Of a stretch of 64,000 nt of DNA, positions 16,696 through 24,780 are shown in pieces. The stretch covers positions 1 to 64,000 of the forward strand of contig CAJOLW010000006.1 of NCBI GenBank assembly GCA_905235525.1, written 5' to 3'. The stretch comes from an uncultured Bacteroidaceae bacterium (GTDB lineage Bacteria; Bacteroidota; Bacteroidia; Bacteroidales; Bacteroidaceae). How positions within the stretch are numbered: the first letter of the stretch is position 1; every line of letters starts with the position of its first letter. The notes under the pieces were generated by a model. That model was not told the DNA's origin, did no database searches, and saw nothing but the letters and a program-made list of their open reading frames with translations. A program made the position numbers and the translations under genes.

Positions 16696-16882
16696 CCGAA
16701 GCACGAAGTTGGTTTTAAGAGAATTGAACCTTTGTTCAATCTTGTGCCTCCGAAGTGTTTCCTTCTTTGGCGGAGGTGATGGGCTTCACAGCGTCACACC
16801 TAATAGAATTGGTTTAGTTAAGCATTAATTGTTTATATAAGTAAAAGCAAAAATCTTTCTGTGTGTGTCAACGAGCCACATC

Positions 16883-17416
16883 TTATTGTATCTCACCTTC
16901 GGTGTTGAGGCTGATGATGGAGTCATTGATTGCCTTTGTTTCGGCTTGGCTCACATCCTTCACGCGGATGGCTTGTCGCACATCGCTTGACTTGATGTAG
17001 GGGTCAATAGCGATGACATTGCTGTTTTCCTCCGCCTCCTGCTCTCCGATGGCATGTTCTGCTGCACGTCCGATGGTGAGTGCCATTGCCACCACAGCGG
17101 CAGCCTTGAAGAAAGGTGCGAAGTGGCGGGTTGCCAACTTGATGATGCGTGGTGCTGTTGCCCGCTGTCTCCTTTTCCCTTTTCCGTTGTCTGTTGTCTG
17201 CTGTCCACCAATCAATGCCATCATGCGCTCGTCGAAATTCTCACCCAATGTGTCCTCTTTAGCCGATGCCTCATAGTTGAAGAGGTCGGTATACTGAGCC
17301 AAATGTCCTGGTACATCCTCTTGCGAGAAGAACGAGCGGAGAATTTGCTCCTCCTGCAATGTGGTGGTGCAGGCGAAGTAACTTTCCAGCAGTTGTTCAA
17401 TGTACTTGTAGTCCAT
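16883..17416 (-). CDS. Membrane protein paired with an ECF sigma factor, probable anti-sigma factor
   Basis: 177 residues. The N-terminal region (MDYKYIEQLLESYFACTTTLQEEQILRSFF) is the Bacteroidales segment often found in short proteins encoded after ECF sigma genes; one membrane helix (FFKAAAVVAMALTIGRAAEHA) follows at about residues 102-122 and the C-terminus is probably periplasmic. By position and topology it should bind and restrain the sigma factor encoded just upstream on the same strand. Residues GGQQTTDNGKGKRR are encoded by a CCTTTTC/TTGTCTG repeat (about 17170-17207) that seems inserted in frame between the cytosolic part and the helix. Confidence 0.65.
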   Translation of the reverse strand: MDYKYIEQLLESYFACTTTLQEEQILRSFFSQEDVPGHLAQYTDLFNYEASAKEDTLGENFDERMMALIGGQQTTDNGKGKRRQRATAPRIIKLATRHFAPFFKAAAVVAMALTIGRAAEHAIGEQEAEENSNVIAIDPYIKSSDVRQAIRVKDVSQAETKAINDSIISLNTEGEIQ

Positions 17417-17527
17417 TTTGAGTGATTCTTTAGATCTGAGGGGCGGAAATGCTGTCTCTGAAACTTGTCATTAAAGAGCCTGTTTTCCGCCGCCCTCTAT
17501 CATAACGACGGATGAGAAAAGAAAAAG

Positions 17528-18034
17528 TTACAGGAAAAGTGATTTTTTTTGCAAAATTTTTTCCTTCAACTCGTTTCGTGCACGGAAGAGTGTTACTTTT
17601 ACGTCTGATTCTGAAATGCTTAACACTTCTGCTATTTCTCTATAAGTTTTTCCTTCAATATCTCTTAGTTGTAGGATGGTGCGTTGTTTTTCGGGTAAGG
17701 TGTTGATGGTGTCGGCAATGAAACTGCGGGTTTCTGTTCGCATCAGTGTGTTGTCCGCATTTCCCGTTCCTTCATCGGGACGGTCATGTTCTTCATCGTC
17801 GAACGACACATGTTGGTTGTCCATCTTTTCTTTCCTGTCGATGGCGAGGTTGCGAGCCATGGTCAAGGCAAAAGCCTCCAAGTTCTCCACCTTTTCCAAT
17901 TCATTGCGTCGTTCCCACAACTTCATGAGTGTGTCCTGCACGATGTCCTCCGCCTCCTCCCTGTTTAGGGCGATGCGTAACGCTGTTCTGAAGATGATGT
18001 TCTTCAACGGAAGGATGTCGTGCTTAAAATCCAT
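17528..18034 (-). CDS. ECF-type RNA polymerase sigma factor
   Basis: 168 residues with sigma region 2 (EEAEDIVQDTLMKLWERR and AFALTMARNLAIDRKE) and region 4 (INTLPEKQRTILQLRDIEGKTYREIAEVLSISESDVKVTLFRARNELK), separated by an acidic linker. Likely autoregulated together with the membrane protein gene downstream (111 bases away). The start is the internal ATG near 18034 (MDFKHD); an extension to 18097 reads through GGAGTTA-type repeats and is rejected. Target genes cannot be told from this window. Confidence 0.9.
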   Translation of the reverse strand: MDFKHDILPLKNIIFRTALRIALNREEAEDIVQDTLMKLWERRNELEKVENLEAFALTMARNLAIDRKEKMDNQHVSFDDEEHDRPDEGTGNADNTLMRTETRSFIADTINTLPEKQRTILQLRDIEGKTYREIAEVLSISESDVKVTLFRARNELKEKILQKKSLFL

Positions 18035-18040
18035 ATTTTT

Positions 18041-18147
18041 TAGTGAGGAGTTAGGATTTGAAGGAGATATAGGAGTTAAAGGCCAATACTCTGACATTAA
18101 CCCTAACTTCTCTCCCCTACACAGGGGAGTTGGAGGGGGCTCTCATT
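18041..18147. repeat. Repeat-filled gap with a CCCCCTCC palindromic element
   Basis: The gap between argB and the sigma gene holds GGAGTTA/GGAGATA-type short repeats (18043-18080), then a palindrome CTCCCCT (18112-18118) / AGGGGAG (18123-18129) followed by TTGGAGGGGGCTC. Read on the minus strand it is GAGCCCCCTCCAACTCCCC, nearly the same as the element inside the DPP IV gene (27829-27861). It may also end the argB transcript. Confidence 0.7.
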
Positions 18148-18148
18148 C

Positions 18149-18946
18149 CTAACTGATGATAGTTCCTTTAGTGCCATCAATGGCATCAGCCTTGGTGATG
18201 ATGACTCTTTTTACGCCAGCCTTGACTGCTTCGAGGGCATTTTCGATTTTGGGGATCATGCCACCACTCACCGTGCCATCAGCCTTCAATTGTTCAAAAC
18301 TTTCGGCTGTGATATGGGGGATGACCGATGTCTCATCATCGGGGTCGGTCAGTACACCTGCATGCTCAAAACTGTAAATGAGGGTCACGTCGAAATAGGG
18401 CGCCAATGCCTTGGCTGTCTCGCCGGCGATGGTGTCTGCATTGGTGTTTAAGAGGTGTCCCTCCTTGTCGTGTGTGAGTGGTGCCATTACAGGTACCACA
18501 CCCTCGCCAATCAGAGTGGCAAGCATCTTGCCGTCGCATTGATCCACATCGCCCACAAAACCGAAATCGACCATCTGTTCAGTGCCGTCCTCCATCTTCA
18601 CTTTTTTCAAGGGGCGTTTGTGTGATTGCATCACGTTCATGTCGGCACCTGTCAGTCCCAAGGCGTTGATGCCACATGCCTGCAAGCGTGCCACGATGTT
18701 CTTGTTGACCAAGCCGCCATACACCATCGTCACCACTTGCAGCATCTCTGCGTCAGTCACACGGCGACCACCAATCATAGTGCTTTCGATACCTAATTGT
18801 GCGGCGACCTTTGTGGCAGACCTGCCGCCACCATGCACCAACACCTTTGCGCCTTCGATGGCGCTGAAGTCGCGGAGCAACTGCTGGAGGCTCTCTTCGT
18901 CCTCCACAATCTTGCCCCCCACTTTCACTACTGTCAAGTTCTCCAT
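18149..18946 (-). CDS. argB: Acetylglutamate kinase (arginine biosynthesis)
   Basis: 265 residues of the amino acid kinase fold. VVKVGGKIVEDEE opens the phosphate-binding site, LVHGGGRSATKVAAQLG binds acyl-glutamate, and DADTIAGE-like NTNADTIAGETAKAL plus GGMIPKIENA complete the nucleotide and substrate sites. It phosphorylates N-acyl-glutamate in arginine synthesis; in several Bacteroidetes the acyl group is succinyl rather than acetyl, which I cannot decide here. The start is ATG 18946 (MENLTVVK). Its leader (about 18964-19020) contains GACAACGGACAAC and related repeats. Confidence 0.94.
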   Translation of the reverse strand: MENLTVVKVGGKIVEDEESLQQLLRDFSAIEGAKVLVHGGGRSATKVAAQLGIESTMIGGRRVTDAEMLQVVTMVYGGLVNKNIVARLQACGINALGLTGADMNVMQSHKRPLKKVKMEDGTEQMVDFGFVGDVDQCDGKMLATLIGEGVVPVMAPLTHDKEGHLLNTNADTIAGETAKALAPYFDVTLIYSFEHAGVLTDPDDETSVIPHITAESFEQLKADGTVSGGMIPKIENALEAVKAGVKRVIITKADAIDGTKGTIIS

Positions 18947-19009
18947 ATTTAACCTTAACCTTAAATAGACAACGGACAACTGTCACTGTTAACTCTTAAT
19001 TCTCAACTT

Positions 19010-19315
19010 TTAAATCTCAAAGTCTAAGCAACTTCTTTGTACGGTGTAGGGGCGTACCTTCGTGTTAGCCACAGCCACATGCTCAGGGTGTTGTGCATAT
19101 CCCTTCAGGGCTGCCTCCGATTCGAGAGTACTGTCAAGCATCACATCAGCATTGGATGATGCCAGCCGGCCATCGATGTTCACCTTCACTTCGAGGAGTC
19201 CTGGCACCTTGCCGACCAATCCTTCGAGTCCTTCCTTGATGCCACGTTTCACTTGCTGTTTCTCTTCTTCAGAAAGTTCTGGATTCAGTGTCCAGAGAAT
19301 AATGTGTTTAACCAT
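19010..19315 (-). CDS. Dabb (stress-responsive alpha/beta barrel) family protein
   Basis: 101 residues from ATG 19315 (MVKHIILWTL), a typical start for this family. The dimeric ferredoxin-like barrel pattern is seen: KHIILWTL strand, EEKQQVKRGIKEGLEGLVGKVPG helix, VNID strand, HPEHVAVANTKVRPY near the end. Functions in the family vary and no substrate is known for bacterial stand-alone members. A minus-strand TATCTTTG at 19419-19412 may be its promoter. The gap to panE (19316-19591) otherwise holds AT-rich sequence and the opposing promoter. Confidence 0.85.
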   Translation of the reverse strand: MVKHIILWTLNPELSEEEKQQVKRGIKEGLEGLVGKVPGLLEVKVNIDGRLASSNADVMLDSTLESEAALKGYAQHPEHVAVANTKVRPYTVQRSCLDFEI

Positions 19316-19546
19316 AATTGTAGTGTTTGATGTTTCAAGATCAATAAACAACCACCCCTTTCGTTCCTTTGCTTATGGATGATGAAAGCGGATGTTGTCA
19401 TAGAATAAGTGCAAAGATAGGGCAAAATTTCGATTAAGCGAAGAGAATAGAAATTAATTTGCATTCTTGAGCGTGAGAAATTTGTCCAAATCAGACACAA
19501 TACAAAATTAAACGGTGAAATATTTTTTTCTATCCTTGATTTGTGC

Positions 19547-19554
19547 TACCTTTG
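19547..19554 (+). promoter_or_regulatory. -7 element of the panE-like gene
   Basis: TACCTTTG, 37 bases before the ATG at 19592. No clear -33 at the standard gap. Confidence 0.5.
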
Positions 19555-19591
19555 CAAACACATCAACAAATGTGATGAGTAAGAAGAGATT

Positions 19592-20503
19592 ATGAGATAC
19601 GGAGTAATAGGCACGGGTGCCATTGGTGGCTACTATGGGGCTAAGTTGGCACAGACAGGCAAAGAGGTGCATTTTCTTTTTCATCGGGATTATGCGTATG
19701 TGGAGGAGCATGGTTTGCAGGTTGACTCGTGCGATGGCAGTTTTCATTTGGACAAGGTGAATGCTTATCAAAGCACTGCCGCCATGCCTGTGTGTGATGT
19801 GGTGCTGGTGGGGTTGAAGTCGGTGAATAATCATTTGCTGTCTGAGTTGTTGCCTCCCTTATTGAAAGAAGATACGTTGGTGGTGCTCATTCAGAACGGC
19901 ATCGGTATTGAAGAGGATGTGCAGAAGATGTTTCCAACAGTGCAGTTGGCAGCAGGATTGGCTTTCATCTGTAGTGCAAAGACAGAGCCGGGTCGGGTGA
20001 ACCATCAGTGTTACGGCTATATCAATATAGGTAATTATTCGTGCAAGCAGCAAGAAAAGATTGATGAGGTGGTGGATGACTTCCGCAAGGCAGGAGTAGA
20101 TGCCAACGAGGTGGAGTATCTGGAGGCGCGGTGGAAAAAGGCGGTGTGGAACATGCCTTTCAATGGCATGACTGTGGCGTTGAACACGCAGACGGACATC
20201 CTCTTGCAGAACCCCAACACCTTGCAACTCGTCAAAGACCAGATGATGGAAGTGGTGGAGGCTGCTCAGGCATGTGGCGTGACGAATATAGACGAGGCTT
20301 TTGCAGACAAGATGATTGACAATACCGTCCACATGACCCCTTATTCGCCCAGCATGAAACTCGACTTCGATTTCCACCGTCCAATGGAGACCTATTACCT
20401 CTACACACGTCCCATCGAGGAGGCTAAGAAGGCTGGTTATCGGATGAAGAAACTGGAGATGTTGGAGGCGGAGTTACGATTTTTGGAGGAGGCGCATGTA
20501 TGA
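19592..20503 (+). CDS. 2-dehydropantoate 2-reductase family protein
   Basis: 303 residues. The N-terminal Rossmann motif GVIGTGAIGGYYGAKLA binds NADPH; VLVGLKSVNNH and LIQNGIGIEED follow the ApbA/PanE pattern, and the C-terminal helical domain carries the conserved KAVWNMPFNGMTV with Lys-Asn near residue 183. It probably reduces ketopantoate to pantoate for coenzyme A, though paralogues of this family act on other keto acids. It overlaps the next gene by 4 bases (ATGA). Confidence 0.85.
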   Translation: MRYGVIGTGAIGGYYGAKLAQTGKEVHFLFHRDYAYVEEHGLQVDSCDGSFHLDKVNAYQSTAAMPVCDVVLVGLKSVNNHLLSELLPPLLKEDTLVVLIQNGIGIEEDVQKMFPTVQLAAGLAFICSAKTEPGRVNHQCYGYINIGNYSCKQQEKIDEVVDDFRKAGVDANEVEYLEARWKKAVWNMPFNGMTVALNTQTDILLQNPNTLQLVKDQMMEVVEAAQACGVTNIDEAFADKMIDNTVHMTPYSPSMKLDFDFHRPMETYYLYTRPIEEAKKAGYRMKKLEMLEAELRFLEEAHV

Positions 20504-21168
20504 TGACAACAGTGATATTTGACTTGGATGGCACGTTGATGAATACGTTGGATGATTTGCATGATAGCGTATCATACGCCTTGCGCGAAGCGGGGTTGGA
20601 GCCTAATCCGAAGCAAGACACACGGCGTTATTTGGGCAATGGCATCCGAAGATTGGTGGAAAGCAGTGTGGAACAGAGCAAGCCCGATGCTGATGAGGCA
20701 TTGACGGAACGGGTATTTGAGACTTTTCGTGCCTACTATGTGGAGCACTCAATGGACAAGACGGCACCCTACGAAGGCATTCCCGAATTGTTGAAGGAGT
20801 GTAAGAAGAGGGGACTCTTCACCGCTATTGTGAGTAACAAACTCGCCCCTGCCGTGCAGGATTTGCACAGGGCATTCTTTGCCGACACCATTGATGTGGC
20901 GATAGGAGAGACCCCTACTGTGAAAAGGAAGCCTGCACCCGACATGGTGGATGAGGCTATTCGCCAACTCTCCCAGTTGCACGGGAGGCAGTTTGAGAAG
21001 TCGGAGTGTGTCTATGTGGGCGACAGTGAGGTGGATTTGCAGACGGCTAAAAACTCAGCCCTTCCATGCATCGCTGTGAGTTGGGGATTCCGTGACCGGG
21101 AGTTCCTTGTGGAACAGGGAGCCAAGGCGATTATTGACAAGCCATCGGAACTATTTGAGAATTTGTAG
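20500..21168 (+). CDS. HAD-superfamily phosphatase, phosphoglycolate-phosphatase-like
   Basis: 222 residues. Motif I is FDLDGTLMNT near residue 7, motif II is the IVSNK segment, motif III is the Lys of KRKPAPDM, and motif IV is YVGDSEVDLQTAKN. The cap domain lies between motifs I and II, as in Gph-type enzymes. It hydrolyses a small phosphorylated metabolite, perhaps phosphoglycolate, but specificity is not visible. The ATG overlaps the stop of the preceding reductase gene. Confidence 0.9.
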   Translation: MMTTVIFDLDGTLMNTLDDLHDSVSYALREAGLEPNPKQDTRRYLGNGIRRLVESSVEQSKPDADEALTERVFETFRAYYVEHSMDKTAPYEGIPELLKECKKRGLFTAIVSNKLAPAVQDLHRAFFADTIDVAIGETPTVKRKPAPDMVDEAIRQLSQLHGRQFEKSECVYVGDSEVDLQTAKNSALPCIAVSWGFRDREFLVEQGAKAIIDKPSELFENL

Positions 21169-21220
21169 GATAGAATCCTACTACTATCTATTTATTATTC
21201 ATTCTAAAAACAATTCAAAA

Positions 21221-21763
21221 ATGAGAAAACTGACATCTATTCTCACCATTGCCTTCATGGCAATCAGCATGACAGTGTGTGCACAGACAGCCAAAGGCGG
21301 CAAAGTATTGGTGGCTTATTTCTCTGCTTCAGGCAACACCAAGGTGGCGGCAGAGAAAATTCAGAAAGCGGCAGGTGCTGACATCTATGAGATTCAGCCT
21401 GCAAAGCCCTACACGAAAGAAGACCTCGACTATCGTAATCGTCAGTCACGTTCCGTTGCAGAAATGGGCAATCCTGCTTTTAGGGAGAAGTTGGGAGGCA
21501 AGCCTGTTGACATCAAGAAGTATGATGTGATTTACCTGGGCTTCCCCATTTGGGCAAACAAGGCACCCAGCATCATCTATTCATTCCTCGAATCACAGGA
21601 CTTCAAGGGCAAGACCATCATCCCATTTGTCACATCAGGTAGCAGTCCCATCGACAACTCTGTCAACCAACTCAAGGCTGCTTATCCCAACCTCACCTTC
21701 AAGGCTGGTAAGCGTATGAACAATGCGACAGATGAGGAAATCAAGACTTTTGTGGGTAAGTAA
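21221..21763 (+). CDS. Exported flavodoxin-like protein
   Basis: 180 residues: a signal peptide (MRKLTSILTIAFMAISMTVCAQ) followed by a flavodoxin domain. The FMN phosphate loop is YFSASGNTKVAAEKI, and IYLGFPIWANKAPS and PFVTSGSSPID correspond to the two flavin-stacking loops. It would carry electrons on the periplasmic side, unusual for flavodoxins but common in Bacteroidales genomes. Partner reductase unknown. The ATG at 21221 is chosen by the signal peptide. Confidence 0.88.
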   Translation: MRKLTSILTIAFMAISMTVCAQTAKGGKVLVAYFSASGNTKVAAEKIQKAAGADIYEIQPAKPYTKEDLDYRNRQSRSVAEMGNPAFREKLGGKPVDIKKYDVIYLGFPIWANKAPSIIYSFLESQDFKGKTIIPFVTSGSSPIDNSVNQLKAAYPNLTFKAGKRMNNATDEEIKTFVGK

Positions 21764-21797
21764 AGTGAGTTCTGAGAATTACTTTTGTATTCGTTTC

Positions 21798-22172
21798 TCA
21801 CTTGCCTGCTACCACCTCAATCTCTACCAACGCATTCTTCGGGAGCGTCTTCACTGCCACCGCTGAACGGGCTGGATAAGGTTCGGTGAAGAACTCGGCG
21901 TACACGCTGTTCATCTCGGCAAAGTCGTTCATGTCTGCCATGAACACCGTGGTTTTCACCACGTTTGCCATTGACAGTCCTGCTTTTTCCAGAATTGCCT
22001 TCACGTTTGAGAGCGACTGCCTTGTCTGCTCCTTGATGCCCCCTTCCGGGAATGCACCCGTGGCAGGATCAAGTCCTAACTGTCCAGATGTATAAACCAA
22101 ATTTCCTACCTCAATTGCTTGGCTGTAGGGACCTATCGCCCCTGGAGCCTTTGTCGTGCTGATTGCTTTCAT
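21798..22172 (-). CDS. ridA: RidA family enamine/imine deaminase
   Basis: 124 residues, the normal length of the trimeric YjgF/YER057c/UK114 family. Conserved features: APGAIGPYSQAI at the N-terminus, YTSGQLGLDPATG, and the C-terminal PARSAVAVKTLPKNALVEIE with the Arg that contacts the substrate carboxylate. It clears reactive 2-aminoacrylate formed by PLP enzymes. The start is ATG 22172 (MKAISTTKAP). A minus-strand TATCTTTG at 22204-22197 is the likely -7 element. Confidence 0.94.
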   Translation of the reverse strand: MKAISTTKAPGAIGPYSQAIEVGNLVYTSGQLGLDPATGAFPEGGIKEQTRQSLSNVKAILEKAGLSMANVVKTTVFMADMNDFAEMNSVYAEFFTEPYPARSAVAVKTLPKNALVEIEVVAGK

Positions 22173-22284
22173 ATTAGTTTGAATTTGATGATGGTGCAAA
22201 GATAGGGAAAAATGAGGAAATGAAAGAATGAAGGAATGAAAAAAGTGTAAAGTGAAAGATTTTTATCTTTTCACTGAAATATGT

Positions 22285-22292
22285 TATCTTTG
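22285..22292 (+). promoter_or_regulatory. -7 element of the exported hydrolase gene
   Basis: TATCTTTG followed by GCAAGGAAAA, 28 bases before the ATG at 22321. Confidence 0.5.
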
Positions 22293-22320
22293 CAAGGAAA
22301 ATAAAAAAATACCAACCTAT

Positions 22321-23217
22321 ATGACACGCAAATCATTGTCAATCCTCTTCTTTTTGCTCTGTAGTGTGAACATAGGGGCACAGCAGACTTATGACCTTCC
22401 TCTCGCCAAACCCGTCACTAACGACACTGAGAAAGTGACAGGCGAGGGTGCCCGCAAAAACATCACGGGTGTGGTGAGACCCTCTATTCAGGTGTTTCTC
22501 CCTGCTGCCGACAAGGCCAATGGATGTGCCGTTATCCTTTGTCCTGGCGGTGGCATGAGAGCCCTCTCATGGGGCACCGATGTGGAGCAGATGGCAACCT
22601 TCCTAAACGAACGGGGCATTGCCGCCATCGGATTGAAATACCACCTCAATACTGGTACGGGTTCCTTCCCGCAAGGCATACAGATGCCCCCGATGGTGGA
22701 TGTCACCCATCTTGAACGCTTCCCACAGGCAGATGCCAATCCCCTGCACTATCCCGCAGGAGATTCCATCCTGCAATTGGCAGCCGATGATGCCAAAGCC
22801 GCCATCCGTCTGGTGCGCCAGCAGGCACAAGCATGGCATCTCGACCCCCATAAGATTGGCTATCTGGGTTTCTCCGCAGGAGGTGGTGTAGCCATTGCTG
22901 CCACCATCCAAGCCACTGACCCTACAGAGCGTCCCGACTTCCTCTGCACCAACTTCGGCCCCTCCCTCATGCCCGTTAAGGTGCCCAATCCTGCACCCCC
23001 TCTCCTCATCATGACCCGTGCAGACCACCAGAATGTAGCGGCAGGTCTTGTCAATCTTTTCCTCGAGTGGAAGAAGGCAGGAGGCAATGCCGAACTTCAC
23101 CTCTATGGCGACGGCACAGGTCCCTACACCCTCATGCCCCAAACAGGTTGCACCACCACCGAAGCATGGAGCCAGCAGTTCCTGTTGTGGCTGCAAGCGA
23201 GAGGTTTTGTGAAATAA
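22321..23217 (+). CDS. Exported alpha/beta hydrolase, BD-FAE/acetylxylan-esterase-like
   Basis: 298 residues with a signal peptide ending NIGAQQ. The oxyanion segment CPGGGMRAL, the nucleophile elbow GFSAGGG (Ser near residue 185) and a late His-containing segment match carbohydrate esterase-type hydrolases that remove acetyl or feruloyl groups from plant polysaccharides. There is no linked polysaccharide-utilisation locus here, so the substrate is a guess. ATG 22321 is chosen because the longer frame (to 22252) overlaps the promoter. Confidence 0.82.
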   Translation: MTRKSLSILFFLLCSVNIGAQQTYDLPLAKPVTNDTEKVTGEGARKNITGVVRPSIQVFLPAADKANGCAVILCPGGGMRALSWGTDVEQMATFLNERGIAAIGLKYHLNTGTGSFPQGIQMPPMVDVTHLERFPQADANPLHYPAGDSILQLAADDAKAAIRLVRQQAQAWHLDPHKIGYLGFSAGGGVAIAATIQATDPTERPDFLCTNFGPSLMPVKVPNPAPPLLIMTRADHQNVAAGLVNLFLEWKKAGGNAELHLYGDGTGPYTLMPQTGCTTTEAWSQQFLLWLQARGFVK

Positions 23218-23461
23218 GAAAAGAGTAAGCATCCCTGCAATTTCTTTGGAAGTTGAGGGGATTTTTTTTGGGGGGGGACACACGAATTCACGTTAAAGAA
23301 GAGACCGGTTTTCGTCTTCCTTTCTTTCTGGGATAGACAGCGAGATGTGAGGACAATACAAAATGAAAGGAGATATTTTTTATTTTTAGAGGTGAGTGTG
23401 GGAACTTAAACGAGGTCATCGATACAATGTGTTTCTGTCAGCAACAAAAAAGGTGGAAAAA

Positions 23462-23524
23462 CGTACCCCTCGGGTACGATGTGCCGTAGTCGAGGGGTAC
23501 GGCAGGTCGTAGCCGAGGGGTACG
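23462..23524. repeat. Three 17-bp units at exact 23-bp spacing; first unit forms a terminator
   Basis: Units CGTACCCCTCGGGTACG (23462-23478), CGTAGTCGAGGGGTACG (23485-23501) and CGTAGCCGAGGGGTACG (23508-23524); the first matches the others when read on the opposite strand. On the minus strand unit 1 is a 7-bp hairpin followed by TTTTT and can terminate the metallophosphoesterase transcript. The rest of the gap (23218-23461) contains a T8G8 run and nothing else I can name. Confidence 0.75.
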
Positions 23525-23542
23525 CTAAATGGAAGGAGGTTT

Positions 23543-24640
23543 TTAGGGTTCACTTTGTAGGGTTGCCACCACATATTCGGATTGGGTGCCGATGCGGAAC
23601 TTGCCACCCCAGATGCCGAGGCCGGAGGAGATGTAGTAGTGGGTGTTGCCGCGCTGGTGGGTGCCCCATGAGCATTCGTAGATGGCATCGGTAATCCATG
23701 AGATGGGCCATACTTGACCGCGATGGGTATGACCGCTGAGTTGGAAGTCGATGTGGGATTGTTCGGTTTGTTCGAGGTTGTAGGGCTGGTGGTCGAGGAG
23801 TATGGTAAACTTGGATTTATCCACGTTGGCAACTAAATCTTCAACGCTCTTACGGCGGAGGTTGGTGCGGTCGTCGCGTCCGATGATGACGAGGGCACTG
23901 TCTATCATGGTGGAAGAGTCACTGAGAAGGTGGATGCCAGCGTCTTGGTAAAACTTCTGGGCATTGGGTTCGCCGCTGTAGTATTCGTGGTTGCCCAGGC
24001 AGGCATAGACAGGTGCGGTGAGGCGGCGGAACTCGGCTGCCATGTCCTCTTCGATGAGGGGACGGATGCTGTTGTCGATGATGTCGCCGGCTATGAGGAT
24101 GAGGTCGGGGTGTTCGGCATTCATCATATCCACCCAGCGGGCGAGTTCGGTGCGAGGATTGTGGTAGCCGAGGTGGAGGTCGCTCGCCATGATGATTCTG
24201 TAGTCGTGGGGAAGGGGCTTGGAGGTGGTGAGTTCGAGCGGCACACGCACTTTGTGCTTGTAGTGGAGGTTGCCATAGAGGAAGATGCCGAAAATGACCA
24301 CGAAGATGCCTGCTAACGACCACCAATTGTTGTAGAGGAGGGTGCGGGGGATGAGATGGACGAGTCGTCCGAGGTCGAGCAGGAGGAAGATGATGACAAG
24401 ATAGAGCATGACGAAGATAGAGGAGGTGCCTATCTCGTAGAGCACTTGCGATAGCGACAAGGGAAGTGTCTCAAGTCTTTTCCCCACAACGAGGAAGAGC
24501 AGTCCAAAGCATCCTATGCCGCAGACAAGGATGAGGCTTTTCCAGACCCAATGCAGTGGCAGCAGGGTCCAGATGTGCCACCCGATGTATGTGATGCCAG
24601 CCAGTGGCATCAGAAAAAATAATATAGCCCACATTTTCAT
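23543..24640 (-). CDS. Membrane-anchored metallophosphoesterase
   Basis: 365 residues. Four hydrophobic segments in the first 140 residues anchor the protein; then a calcineurin-like domain with all metal motifs in order: DLHLGYH, AGDIIDN, GNHEYYSGE and GHTHRGQ. The YkuE/YaeI-type relatives act at the membrane and some hydrolyse lipid-linked pyrophosphates or cyclic nucleotides; the substrate here is unknown. A minus-strand TAACTTTG at 24667-24660 is the likely -7 element. The end is only 18 bases from the 17-bp repeat array. Confidence 0.88.
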   Translation of the reverse strand: MKMWAILFFLMPLAGITYIGWHIWTLLPLHWVWKSLILVCGIGCFGLLFLVVGKRLETLPLSLSQVLYEIGTSSIFVMLYLVIIFLLLDLGRLVHLIPRTLLYNNWWSLAGIFVVIFGIFLYGNLHYKHKVRVPLELTTSKPLPHDYRIIMASDLHLGYHNPRTELARWVDMMNAEHPDLILIAGDIIDNSIRPLIEEDMAAEFRRLTAPVYACLGNHEYYSGEPNAQKFYQDAGIHLLSDSSTMIDSALVIIGRDDRTNLRRKSVEDLVANVDKSKFTILLDHQPYNLEQTEQSHIDFQLSGHTHRGQVWPISWITDAIYECSWGTHQRGNTHYYISSGLGIWGGKFRIGTQSEYVVATLQSEP

Positions 24641-24780
24641 GAAGATTTGTGTTGGGTTACAAAGTTAGGGAATAAAATCCAATGCAATGAACTTTTCTCA
24701 TCATTTTTCTCTCTATTTTTTGGAGAGAATAAAAGAAATGCTTAATTTCGCAGGTGAAAAACCTTTTAATTGATAGTGAT

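Noticed and set aside
16696..16870. tRNA or small RNA in the gap after nhaD
   Set aside because: Only short palindromes are present; no cloverleaf, T-loop GGTTCRAAT-like box or acceptor stem was found. No tRNA was seen anywhere else in the window either.
23462..23524. Possible CRISPR array
   Set aside because: Units are 17 bp with 6-base gaps, one is inverted, and there are no cas genes; spacers would be far too short.
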